From contig QGUT01000006.1 of the NCBI GenBank assembly GCA_003242255.1, positions 1 to 34,364 of the forward strand: 34,364 bases of DNA, read 5' to 3'. Below the pieces are notes generated by a model. It had not been told where the DNA came from. It saw only the letters and a program-made list of their open reading frames with translations, and made no database searches. Both the position numbers and the translations under genes were made by a program. This document shows positions 14,887 through 22,312 of the stretch, piece after piece. The stretch is from Bacillota bacterium (GTDB lineage: Bacteria > Bacillota > Thermosediminibacteria > Thermosediminibacterales > Thermosediminibacteraceae). Each line of letters begins with the position of its first letter. Within the stretch, counting starts at the first letter, position 1.

Positions 14887-16131
14887 TTAACCTTCAACCA
14901 CTTTCCTCCCATAGTAAACATCCCTGTCCAGCTCGCCCAGGGCGCTGGCGGCTATCATGCCCCCTAGCGGATCTCCGACCACGTTGAGCATGGTGTTGGG
15001 CATATCGATGAGCCTGTATATGCCGGCGATCCAGGGCACCACCGTCAGGGGCAAATCCATGGTCTGCAGGAGGGTGGCTGCCAGCACCACCGCGCCGCCG
15101 GGCACCGAAGCGCCGCCGGACCCTAAAATCATACCCATTATTATCGTAGTCACCAGGGTCGCCGGCGAAAGCTGGATGTCGTACATCTGGGACACCCAGA
15201 GCACGTAGATGGGCAGTTCCGCCGCCACGGCGTGCTGGTTGATGGCTGCTCCTATGGGCATGATGAGGTTTACCATGTCCTCAGGCAGCCCCAGCCGCTT
15301 CTTGCTGACCTCCATGGCCACCGGCAGGGTAGCCGCCGAGGAGCAGGTGGTGAAGGCCACGACGATAGCGGGGTAAATGTTCTTGAAATACTGGATAGGA
15401 TTGAGTTTCAAATAAAAAAGGATTATCAAGGGGTAGACTATGAACATGATGGAGGCGTAAGCGATCCACTGGGTGAGCACCATCTTGGCGAGAGCTCCCA
15501 ATACGGTGGTGCCCGTGGTCCCAGTAATGGATGCCATGAGGGCGAAAACACCGTAAGGAGTGAACTCCATGACCATGCTGGTCAGCTTCATGCTGAGTTC
15601 TGCCCCGGCTTTGAAGAAATTCCGGATGGACTTGCCCTCGCCGCTCTCTCCCATGAAGGCTGCAGCGATCCCGACGAAGATGGCGATTATGACTACCTGG
15701 ATCATTTCGTAGTTGGCAAAGGCAGCTACGATGTTGTCGGGAATCCACTTGATAAAGGCGTCCAGGATATTGACCTGGGCGATTTCCGTCTGCTGTTCCG
15801 CCAACTGGATGCCTTCCCCCGGTTTAAGTATGGCGGCCCAGGTGAGCCCCACCGTGGACGATATGATGGTGGAAAAGGCCCAGTAAAGCAGGAAGAGAGC
15901 GCCTATCTTCTTAAATCGGGCCAGGTCCACTACACCTGAAGCTCCGGTGGTGATGGAAAAGAAGATGACCGGGAGTGCAACCATCTTCAAGAGCCGGATG
16001 AAGACGGTGCCAATGGGCTCGAGCACCGCAACCTCGGGCCCCACGATAAAACCTATGAGTGCACCAAGAATCATAGCGATGGTGATTTTGTTGGTAAGGC
16101 TTAACTTGCGGTACCAAGACCAGAAACCCAT
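14887..16131 (-). CDS. DAACS-family (SLC1-like) cation symporter with altered binding motifs
   Basis: A 414-residue multi-spanning transporter of the dicarboxylate/amino acid:cation symporter family. ATG 16131 has AAAGGAGG 9 nt upstream. The re-entrant loops are recognisable: HP1 CSSAATLP (263-270) and HP2 GSGGASVPGG (337-346). TM8 reads DMPNTMLNVVGD (376-387): the arginine that binds the side-chain carboxylate in GltPh (R397) is Asn379, while the two aspartates and the NT/N positions remain. The TM7 sodium motif NMD is NQH (298-300). A neutral substrate is therefore more likely than aspartate or glutamate. Its place before asparaginase suggests asparagine, which is inference. Confidence 0.9.
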   Translation of the reverse strand: MGFWSWYRKLSLTNKITIAMILGALIGFIVGPEVAVLEPIGTVFIRLLKMVALPVIFFSITTGASGVVDLARFKKIGALFLLYWAFSTIISSTVGLTWAAILKPGEGIQLAEQQTEIAQVNILDAFIKWIPDNIVAAFANYEMIQVVIIAIFVGIAAAFMGESGEGKSIRNFFKAGAELSMKLTSMVMEFTPYGVFALMASITGTTGTTVLGALAKMVLTQWIAYASIMFIVYPLIILFYLKLNPIQYFKNIYPAIVVAFTTCSSAATLPVAMEVSKKRLGLPEDMVNLIMPIGAAINQHAVAAELPIYVLWVSQMYDIQLSPATLVTTIIMGMILGSGGASVPGGAVVLAATLLQTMDLPLTVVPWIAGIYRLIDMPNTMLNVVGDPLGGMIAASALGELDRDVYYGRKVVEG

Positions 16132-16191
16132 GATCCATCCTCCTTTCTAATATTTTTTTATTTGATAATAGTTTAATAATTATTACTTTTT

Positions 16192-16220
16192 ATTATACCA
16201 CATGTGGGATAGGTTGTTTA
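16192..16220 (-). promoter_or_regulatory. Possible extended -10 promoter of the symporter-asparaginase operon, with a palindrome
   Basis: On the minus strand TGG-TATAAT (16200-16192) makes an extended -10 element; the -35 region (TAAACA, 17 bp away) is weak. The perfect 10-bp palindrome CCACATGTGG (16198-16207) abuts the -10 box and could be an operator. Confidence 0.4.
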
Positions 16221-16246
16221 CAAATTTTTTCTGGAAAATTTTCCAA

Positions 16247-17056
16247 TTATATTTCTGGATCTACGACGTCGATGGGGTCTATGGGGCGCTGGAGGAACCT
16301 TTCGCCTACCTTTACGAACTTTTCGGGGTTATCGCTCACAAAAAAGCGGTATGTAGCAGGTTTGCCGCTTTCTCTGGCCAGGGATTTTTCGCGAAGGATC
16401 CCGGCCACTTCTTTCGCTGTCTCCAGGGCCGAATCCACCAGGACCACTTCTTCGCCCATGACTTTCTTTATGGTGGGCTTCAGGAGGGGATAATGGGTGC
16501 AGCCCAGCACCAGGGTGTCTATGCCCTCCTTTTTAAGGGGTTCAAGGTAGGTTCGGGCGGTAAAATAGGCCACTTCGTTGTCCAGCCACCCCTCTTCCAC
16601 CAGGGGCACGAAAAGAGGACAGGCTTTGGAAATAATCTTTGCGCTGCCGTTCAGTTCCCGAACCGCCTTTTCGTACGCCATGCTGCTGACGGTGCGCTCG
16701 GTCCCTATGATCCCGATGACGCCCTTTCTGGTGGCCTTGGCCGCCGCCCGGGCTCCCGGGACGATCACTCCCACCACCGGCACCGGCAGCTTCTGCCTCA
16801 GTTCCTCCAGGCAGGTGGCGCTGACCGTGTTGCAGGCGATGACTATCATCTTCACGTCCTGTTTCATCAGAAAATCGACTCCCTGATACGCAAAACGGGT
16901 TATGGTCTCTTTCGATTTGGAGCCGTACGGCACCCTGGCCGTATCTCCGAAATACACGAGGTTCTCTTTCGGCAAAAGTTCCATTATCTCTTTAGCTACT
17001 GTAAGTCCTCCGATACCCGAATCGAAAATTCCTATGGGCTTTTCGCGGACGTCCAT
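16247..17056 (-). CDS. murI: Glutamate racemase
   Basis: A 269-residue enzyme making D-glutamate for peptidoglycan. ATG 17056 has CAGGAGGT 9 nt upstream. The N-terminal IGIFDSGIGGLTV contains the conserved Asp12-Ser13, the first catalytic cysteine is Cys75 (VIACNTVSA), and the second is Cys186 (LVLGCTHYP). Length and motifs are fully canonical. It lies 62 nt downstream of the stop codon of the PQQ-propeller gene on the same strand. No convincing terminator was found between it and the symporter gene. Confidence 0.97.
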   Translation of the reverse strand: MDVREKPIGIFDSGIGGLTVAKEIMELLPKENLVYFGDTARVPYGSKSKETITRFAYQGVDFLMKQDVKMIVIACNTVSATCLEELRQKLPVPVVGVIVPGARAAAKATRKGVIGIIGTERTVSSMAYEKAVRELNGSAKIISKACPLFVPLVEEGWLDNEVAYFTARTYLEPLKKEGIDTLVLGCTHYPLLKPTIKKVMGEEVVLVDSALETAKEVAGILREKSLARESGKPATYRFFVSDNPEKFVKVGERFLQRPIDPIDVVDPEI

Positions 17057-17119
17057 TGCTCTTTTACCTCCTGCGACATAAGGTTTGTCAATGCGATATA
17101 TATAGCTAGTTTACACCAA

Positions 17120-18319
17120 TCAGGGCTCCCTTTTCAACGGCGAAAGTTCCCACAAAAAGCCATCCGCTATCGCGCAAAGCCCAAGGCGTGCCCGCGCAAT
17201 GCGGCTTATTTTTTTCCCTTCCAGGTAAACCTTAGTGTTTTTCCCGCCGGATTCCACCGCATGAAGGCCCGATTCGGTGCCTATAAAAACCGCGTCGCCG
17301 ACGGCCAGGGGAGAAGTAGCAGGGGCGGCCTCGATTTCTTTTTCCCACTTTAGCTTCCCGTGGAGGAGGTCCATAGCAATAACTTTGCCCCGCAGGGTGC
17401 AGGTCACGACAGCGTCCTTTAATAGGCAGGGGGCAAGGATTTCCTCTCCAAAGTTTTCCTTCCAGACGATCTTTCCTTCTTTAGCATCCAGACAGAACAA
17501 ACTTCCTTCATTGGTCACGCCGAAGACCCTGTCTTCGAAGGCCAAAAGCTTTTCCTTTACAAACCCGGCAAGTCTCGCCTTCCATCGAAGCTCTCCCCTC
17601 TCGTCCAGGCAAAAAACCTGGGAAGGGGTACTGAAATAAATAAACCCGCGGGAGATCACGGGAGGAGTAATGAAACTGCTTCCCGTCCTGTAGCGCCATA
17701 GAATTTCGCCTTTCTGGTTTATCGCGTAAAGGGCGCCGTTTCGTGAGGAAGCGTATATGATACCGTTTTGAAATGCCGCCGGCGTTTCAAAAAGGTCCTG
17801 GTTCACTCTGGCCCCTGTTTTCCCGGACGCAGCATCGATCACTAAAAGTTCCCCGGCCGAGACCAGAACGCTTTCCGGCGCAGCTGTCAGGGCAAGGGGC
17901 CGGACTTCCCGGTTTTCCCATTTCAGCTTCCTCTTTGACAGGTCAAAGGCCCTTATGGAATTCCCATCCCCTACGCAAATCATGTTTTTCCTGGCGGCCA
18001 AATCCACCGCCTCTTTAATTTTTACGATTTTATAGACGTTAAAATCGCCCGATATCGCCACGCCTTTTTCCAGGTGGCTTAAAAATGCGAAAAACTTCTG
18101 GTCCGCGACGCCGGTGGGCCTGTCGCTGTACAGGCGCTGAAGGCTTTTCACTGCCCGTTCGGTGTCGGGGCCGAAAATGCCATCGACCCTTCCCTTGTAA
18201 AGGCCGAACCACTTCAAGGTTTGCTGGAGATGTCTCACATCGGTGCCCTTCATGTAGGGCCTGGTTTTCGAAAGAGGTCTGCTGCCGGGGGCAAAAACTG
18301 GCAACTTCACTTTCACCAC
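17120..18319 (-). CDS. Peptidoglycan-binding domain fused to a PQQ-like beta-propeller
   Basis: A 399-residue protein starting at one of two adjacent GTG codons (18319 or 18316) after GAGGAAGAGG. Residues about 20-80 match the PG_binding_1 fold (MKGTDVRHLQQTLKWFGLYKG, then VDGIFGPDTERAVKSLQ). From about 105 to the end there are repeated PQQ/PQQ_2-like blades with the recurring pattern G-x-LYAIN/FCLD-xx-G-x-xxW (for example GALYAINQKGEILWRY, GSLFCLDAKEGKIVWK, GKVIAMDLLHGKLKWE). Such propellers often act as scaffolds. No signal peptide or membrane segment is visible, odd for a wall-binding domain. A role in the spore, whose cortex is reached from inside the mother cell or forespore, is possible but unproved. 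Confidence 0.82.
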   Translation of the reverse strand: MVKVKLPVFAPGSRPLSKTRPYMKGTDVRHLQQTLKWFGLYKGRVDGIFGPDTERAVKSLQRLYSDRPTGVADQKFFAFLSHLEKGVAISGDFNVYKIVKIKEAVDLAARKNMICVGDGNSIRAFDLSKRKLKWENREVRPLALTAAPESVLVSAGELLVIDAASGKTGARVNQDLFETPAAFQNGIIYASSRNGALYAINQKGEILWRYRTGSSFITPPVISRGFIYFSTPSQVFCLDERGELRWKARLAGFVKEKLLAFEDRVFGVTNEGSLFCLDAKEGKIVWKENFGEEILAPCLLKDAVVTCTLRGKVIAMDLLHGKLKWEKEIEAAPATSPLAVGDAVFIGTESGLHAVESGGKNTKVYLEGKKISRIARARLGLCAIADGFLWELSPLKREP

Positions 18320-18355
18320 CTCTTCCTCAATTTATTCATTCATGGAGCTGCCGGT

Positions 18356-18386
18356 GAAAAAATAAACCAGGGTTTAAAAACCCTGG
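18356..18386 (-). terminator. Intrinsic terminator of the SASP gene
   Basis: A 9-bp perfect stem (CCAGGGTTT/AAACCCTGG, 18367-18386) is followed on the minus strand by TTTATTTTTTC. It lies 19 nt past the SASP stop. Confidence 0.88.
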
Positions 18387-18404
18387 CTGTGCGCTTTCGG
18401 GAGC

Positions 18405-18593
18405 CTATTTATTTTTAGCGCCGTCTTCCATGAGGGCACGCTCCGCGCGCTCTATGGCAAGTTTTACCAGATTGCCGCAGTCCCTGGAAGACACGCTTCC
18501 CCAACCCTCCTTCGCGACGATATCCGCCACCCCCAGCTCCTTCGCTAACTCGTACTTGAGGGCATCCGACATAACGCCGCGCCGTCGGGCCAT
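18405..18593 (-). CDS. Small acid-soluble spore protein, alpha/beta type
   Basis: A 62-residue DNA-binding protein of dormant spores. AAGGAGGG lies 6 nt before ATG 18593. The family signature is clear: LKYELAKELGVADI followed by GWGSVSSRDCGNLVKLAIERAE, corresponding to the two conserved helices of alpha/beta SASPs. These proteins coat spore DNA, protect it from UV and chemicals, and supply amino acids in germination. The gene stands alone between two terminators, with a candidate sigma-G promoter upstream. The cysteine in SSRDCGNL is a small feature worth noting in a DNA-bound protein. Confidence 0.92.
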   Translation of the reverse strand: MARRRGVMSDALKYELAKELGVADIVAKEGWGSVSSRDCGNLVKLAIERAERALMEDGAKNK

Positions 18594-18626
18594 TCAGCTC
18601 CCTCCTTAAATTTTTTTGCGCATTAT

Positions 18627-18655
18627 TATATTGCACATTTCACCAATAATTATGT
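18627..18655 (-). promoter_or_regulatory. Candidate sigma-G promoter of the SASP gene
   Basis: On the minus strand ACATA (18655-18651) and CAATATA (18633-18627) are 17 bp apart, matching 4 of 5 and 6 of 7 positions of the Bacillus sigma-G consensus (GHATR, CATNHTA). It lies about 35 nt before the start. Confidence 0.4.
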
Positions 18656-18687
18656 TGATATTATCCTCCCTAATTACTATTTTTTTA

Positions 18688-18717
18688 CAAAAAATAAAGC
18701 CCCTGTTAATCAGGGGC
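18688..18717 (-). terminator. Intrinsic terminator of the decarboxylase-family gene
   Basis: A 7-bp GC-rich stem (GCCCCTG/CAGGGGC, loop TTAAT in plus-strand view) is followed on the minus strand by TTTATTTTTTG. It starts 12 nt after the stop. Confidence 0.87.
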
Positions 18718-18729
18718 ATTGGGTCTACT

Positions 18730-20238
18730 TCAGCCTACCTGTTCGGCCTGCCGGTAATACTCCATTTCCACGCTTTTTCTATCCGCCAGCACCTTTATGA
18801 AATCGGCCTCCGGATCTTCGGTGCCCTGCAGGTGGCAGCCTTCCGCCTTCAGAGCTTTGGCGTACTCTATGACTTCCCGGGTAATGCGCTCGCCGGGGCA
18901 TATTATGGGGATGCCGGGGGGATACGCCATCAGCATTTCGGCGCTGATCTCGCCTTCCGCCTTCTCCAAGGGCAAGACCTTCTTCTCGCTGTAAAAGGCG
19001 AACCGGGGCGAAACTTCCAGTTCCTGGTTTTCCGGGAAACTGGCCGCTATCTTGATGACGTTTTTCCTGGCGTACTTCTGCGCTATTTCCTTCACGGCTT
19101 CCACCAGGGCCGATAGGCTCTCTTCGCTGTCACCTATGGCCCCTACGGCCAGGACGTTGTAAAGGTCGGAAAGTTCTACCTGGATGCGGTATTCGTACCT
19201 CAATATCCTCTCCACTTCGAAGCCGGAAAGCCCGAGTTCCCTCACGTTAATGGCGAGTTTCGTCGGGTCGTAAGCGTAGCATCCTTCCGTGCCTTCGATG
19301 TCCCTGCCCATCACGTATATTCCGTCGATCTCGTTGAGCTTTTGCCTTGCCTTCTCGCAAAGCTCGATGGTCCTTTCCAGCATTTCCCTGCCCTTTAGAG
19401 CTATCTGCTTTCGGGCGACGTCTAATGATGCCATGAGCGGATAGGAAGGGCTCGTGGTCTGGGTCAGATTCATGGCCGCCTTCACCCTTTTGTCGTCCAC
19501 CAGGTCCCCCTTCACCAGAAGTATGGAGCTCTGGGTCATGGAACCCACCAGCTTGTGGACGCTGGCGGCGCTCATATCGGCACCGGCTTCCATGGCCGAA
19601 AGGGGGAGCTGCGGGTGAAAGCCGAAATGGGCTCCGTGGGCCTCGTCCACTATGACTGGCTTGCCGAAGGAGTGGGCGATTTCCACGATCTCCTTGAGGT
19701 TGGATGCCACACCGTAGTAGGTCGGATTTATGACGAAGACGGCCTTAGCGTTGGGGTGTTCCACCAAGGCCTGCCTCACGCTCTCCGGAGTGATGCCCAT
19801 GGCAATCCCCATGTACTCGTCGATGACGGGCTTTATATAAACTGGCCGAGCACCGCTCAATATCAGGCCTCCCACCACCGAACGGTGGGCGTTGCGCGGA
19901 ATTATTATCTCGTCGCCGGGCCGGGCAACCGACAGTATCATAGCCTGGATGCCGGAAGTGGTGCCGTTCACCAGAAAATGGGCGTGGTCCGCCCCAAAGG
20001 CGTCGGCAGCCAGTTCTTCCGCCCTCTTTATGACTCCGAGGGGGTTGCAGACGTTGTCGAGCCCCAGGAGGCCAGCGGTGACGTCAATGGCCAGGATATT
20101 TTCTCCAACGAATTCTCTAAACTCAGGGATTCCCCTGCCGCCCTTGTGCCCCGGCACGTGGAACGATATGGTCCTGTCTTCCACGTACTTCTTAAGGGCA
20201 GAAAAGAGCGGCGTTTCGTGCTGTTCTTCCATTTTCAT
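18730..20238 (-). CDS. Orn/Lys/Arg decarboxylase-family PLP enzyme
   Basis: A 502-residue fold-type I PLP enzyme, resembling Bacillus SpeA/YaaO and other short Orn/Lys/Arg decarboxylases that lack the N-terminal wing domain. The N-terminus has the family motif SFHVPGHKGGRG. The PLP aspartate is Asp198 in VIVDEAHGAHF, the Schiff-base lysine is Lys229 in ASVHKLVGSMTQ, and the C-terminal domain carries the PPGIPIICPGE motif. It probably decarboxylates arginine or lysine for polyamine synthesis; the choice cannot be read here. ATG 20238 has GGGAGGG about 9 nt upstream; ATG 20232 is an alternative. It has its own promoter and terminator. Confidence 0.93.
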   Translation of the reverse strand: MKMEEQHETPLFSALKKYVEDRTISFHVPGHKGGRGIPEFREFVGENILAIDVTAGLLGLDNVCNPLGVIKRAEELAADAFGADHAHFLVNGTTSGIQAMILSVARPGDEIIIPRNAHRSVVGGLILSGARPVYIKPVIDEYMGIAMGITPESVRQALVEHPNAKAVFVINPTYYGVASNLKEIVEIAHSFGKPVIVDEAHGAHFGFHPQLPLSAMEAGADMSAASVHKLVGSMTQSSILLVKGDLVDDKRVKAAMNLTQTTSPSYPLMASLDVARKQIALKGREMLERTIELCEKARQKLNEIDGIYVMGRDIEGTEGCYAYDPTKLAINVRELGLSGFEVERILRYEYRIQVELSDLYNVLAVGAIGDSEESLSALVEAVKEIAQKYARKNVIKIAASFPENQELEVSPRFAFYSEKKVLPLEKAEGEISAEMLMAYPPGIPIICPGERITREVIEYAKALKAEGCHLQGTEDPEADFIKVLADRKSVEMEYYRQAEQVG

Positions 20239-20271
20239 TTTCAGTCACCCTCCCATCTTTTTAACATACTA

Positions 20272-20300
20272 ATTAAAGCACAGAATGGAGGGAAATTCAA
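20272..20300 (-). promoter_or_regulatory. Possible sigma-A promoter of the decarboxylase-family gene
   Basis: TTGAAT (20300-20295) and TTTAAT (20277-20272) on the minus strand are 17 bp apart, about 35 nt before the start. The rest of the AT-rich gap up to 20415 shows no gene. Confidence 0.4.
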
Positions 20301-20415
20301 TACATAAAACGGAATAAAATATAATTTTTTTGTGGCGAATCGATGCAATAGCGAATTAATCTGAATCTATCGCGTTTTATCGAAAAAGCCGGCTAATTTT
20401 GCCCTATAAACAGAA

Positions 20416-20447
20416 TTAAAAGCCCCCTGTTCTTCCTCCAGGGGGCT
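20416..20447 (-). terminator. Intrinsic terminator of spoIIR
   Basis: A 9-bp stem (AGCCCCCTG/CAGGGGGCT, 20421-20429 and 20439-20447) is followed on the minus strand by TTTTAATT, directly after the spoIIR stop. Confidence 0.85.
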
Positions 20448-20452
20448 CCTGC

Positions 20453-21130
20453 CTATTTGTTCAACGCAACTTTGAAGTTCTGCTGCAGCTTTTCCCAGGC
20501 GGTATGGATGAGTTCCACGGTTTTGAATTTCACCACCACCGGCGTTCTTTCATCCCCGCCGTCGGCTGCCCCTTTCACCTCCCATTTTTCACCTCCGGCA
20601 GCGACTCCGTGGGTGATGTCCACGAAGCAGAGCGGCGGGAACAATATGCACCACCAATTCTTTCCCTTCCCTTCCCCTATGACGATCCTGAGGGCCTCGT
20701 ACTCCCCGGCGGGAAGCGTGATGAAGCCGTAAGTCTTTACGGGAAAGGGAAACTTCCCAAAAAGGGCCTTTACGCTGTAGGACTTACCATTTTTTTCAAC
20801 CACTTCTCGGGCTATGTTTTCTATATCCTCCAAATGAGCTTTTATATACTCCCTGGTTTCATCCAGGCTGTCGAAGTTGGCAAGGTCCTTTTCCATGGCC
20901 TTTAACACCGCATCCCGGACCTGGAGCTTGAGCTCCTGCTCTTCCGGCGAATTTCCGTTGGCGACTACGTGCAGCCGTATTATTTTTGAAGAAATATCTT
21001 CCCAATTCGCCGCCGAACCCGTTTCCAGTTCATGCCATCTGCCTCCGGCAATCCCCGAACTTCCAACCACAGCAGCCAGAAGCGAAAGCCCAAATACAGC
21101 CAGCAAGGTTATGGCAATTTTCCTGAGCAC
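20453..21130 (-). CDS. spoIIR: Stage II sporulation protein R
   Basis: A 225-residue exported signalling protein of the forespore. In Bacillus, SpoIIR crosses into the intermembrane space and triggers SpoIIGA to cleave pro-sigma-E in the mother cell. GTG 21130 has GGAGG 8 nt upstream. A single hydrophobic segment (about 4-25) acts as signal or anchor. Family hallmarks are IRLHVVANGNSPEEQELKLQ, the central TYGFITLPAGEYEALRIVIG and GKNWWCILFPPLCF. It lies 45 nt after gerC on the same strand, with a good sigma-F-like promoter in between, so it can be expressed before the sigma-G genes upstream. Confidence 0.95.
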   Translation of the reverse strand: MLRKIAITLLAVFGLSLLAAVVGSSGIAGGRWHELETGSAANWEDISSKIIRLHVVANGNSPEEQELKLQVRDAVLKAMEKDLANFDSLDETREYIKAHLEDIENIAREVVEKNGKSYSVKALFGKFPFPVKTYGFITLPAGEYEALRIVIGEGKGKNWWCILFPPLCFVDITHGVAAGGEKWEVKGAADGGDERTPVVVKFKTVELIHTAWEKLQQNFKVALNK

Positions 21131-21165
21131 CGCAAGTTCCTCCCCCCGTAAAATATACCCATTAA

Positions 21166-21195
21166 AATTATGCCCCTACATACTGACACCTATAC
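21166..21195 (-). promoter_or_regulatory. Candidate sigma-F promoter of spoIIR
   Basis: On the minus strand GTATA (21195-21191), 15 bp spacer and GGGCATAATT (21175-21166) match the Bacillus sigma-F consensus (GYATA; GGNNANAHTR) at all positions but the last. It overlaps the 3' end of gerC and lies about 30 nt before the spoIIR start. Confidence 0.6.
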
Positions 21196-22312
21196 TTCTT
21201 ATAGTAACTTCCGTCTCCACCACAACTTCGGCGTTGGGAAATATATCGTCCCAGTTATCCTTATAGTTTTTCCAGATTTCCGGTTTGTGCCTGTAAAGGT
21301 ATTCCCCGAATCCAACCAGGTCCACCCCATATTCCTTCTGCAGCTTGTTGACAGCCCTCAAAATAATTGAATTGACCTCCTCTTCTACCCTCTTCTGCAG
21401 GGATTTTAACTTCTCATTGGAATCCACCTTCATTTCCAGGGGGGTCTCGGTAAGGTTCAGTTCCACTTTCTCAATTATTTTAAACTTGGGGTAGGGGCCC
21501 GCCTCCAGAAGTTCTATTCTGGACCTGGCTTTTCCTATGCCAAAGGAGATGGGTATGTGCTGCCCGGGTTCGTCGAAAGTCAAATCTCCTCCCCGGACCT
21601 TTCCCATGACAAAATTGATCCCCAGGGTTTCTTCTTCGCTCAGCCAGCCGACTAACTTGTAATCTTTTATGACGGCAGCTCCCCCTATCGACACATCGGT
21701 TTTACCAACGCTCAGCCGTGGAAGCAGGGCATCCCCGTCGGTGGTGTACATTTGATTCATGAAGTCGTCGATGGAAATTTCTACGAACCTGGAGCTAATG
21801 GTCCAGTTCTGGAAAATATCCGTGATGTAAAGGGCAAGGAGCGTCTCGAAATCGTTTTTGATGGCCAGGGCGTCTTTCGCCTTTCCTTCCACTACCAGTA
21901 TCCTGCCCCGCCGGTTTATATCCGGATTTCGGGAGATAAAATTAATAAGCCAGTCAAAACCTTCTCTCGCCAGGTCTTCCCCCAGCAGTATGACCCTGGT
22001 GTGTTCGAAGAAAAGCTGCCGACTCACGCGAATCGCAATGTGGTGGATAGCCTGGTGGAGGGAATCGGCGACGGTGCTTACCCGGGCTATGTTGGAAGAG
22101 CCGCTGCCCTGACTTCCGCCTTCCCCTCCGGCAATTTTCCTCACCAGCGGGAATGTGAAAGTAACTTCAATCTTGTCACCTTCCTCGGCTTTATCCAATC
22201 CGATGTTTCCCACGAAAAACCGGTTGTCGATGTCCAGCATGTCCCAGCAGCCGGTGAGGCAGAAAATTGATAGGGCTGAAAGGCATATCAGAATAAATTT
22301 TTTAAGCTTCAT
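21176..22312 (-). CDS. Spore germination protein GerC family (germinant receptor lipoprotein)
   Basis: A 378-residue lipoprotein subunit C of a GerA-type germinant receptor. The signal peptide ends in lipobox LTGC with Cys22, followed by the family WDMLDIDNRFFVGNIGLD. Ger(x)C hallmarks later include RQLFFEHTRVILLGEDLAREG and the C-terminal PEIWKNYKDNWDDIFPNAEV. The ATG at 22312 lies inside the last codons of the upstream permease gene (11-bp overlap), so translation is coupled. It would sit on the outer face of the spore inner membrane. Confidence 0.94.
   Translation of the reverse strand: MKLKKFILICLSALSIFCLTGCWDMLDIDNRFFVGNIGLDKAEEGDKIEVTFTFPLVRKIAGGEGGSQGSGSSNIARVSTVADSLHQAIHHIAIRVSRQLFFEHTRVILLGEDLAREGFDWLINFISRNPDINRRGRILVVEGKAKDALAIKNDFETLLALYITDIFQNWTISSRFVEISIDDFMNQMYTTDGDALLPRLSVGKTDVSIGGAAVIKDYKLVGWLSEEETLGINFVMGKVRGGDLTFDEPGQHIPISFGIGKARSRIELLEAGPYPKFKIIEKVELNLTETPLEMKVDSNEKLKSLQKRVEEEVNSIILRAVNKLQKEYGVDLVGFGEYLYRHKPEIWKNYKDNWDDIFPNAEVVVETEVTIRSIGVSM

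Noticed and set aside
16232..16245. Palindrome TGGAAAATTTTCCA after murI as a terminator
   Set aside because: It is AT-rich with no T-run on either side, and no loop, so termination is not supported.
16202..17353. Plus-strand open frame of about 380 codons across murI
   Set aside because: It is opposite murI and the end of the propeller gene, both well supported, and has no family resemblance.
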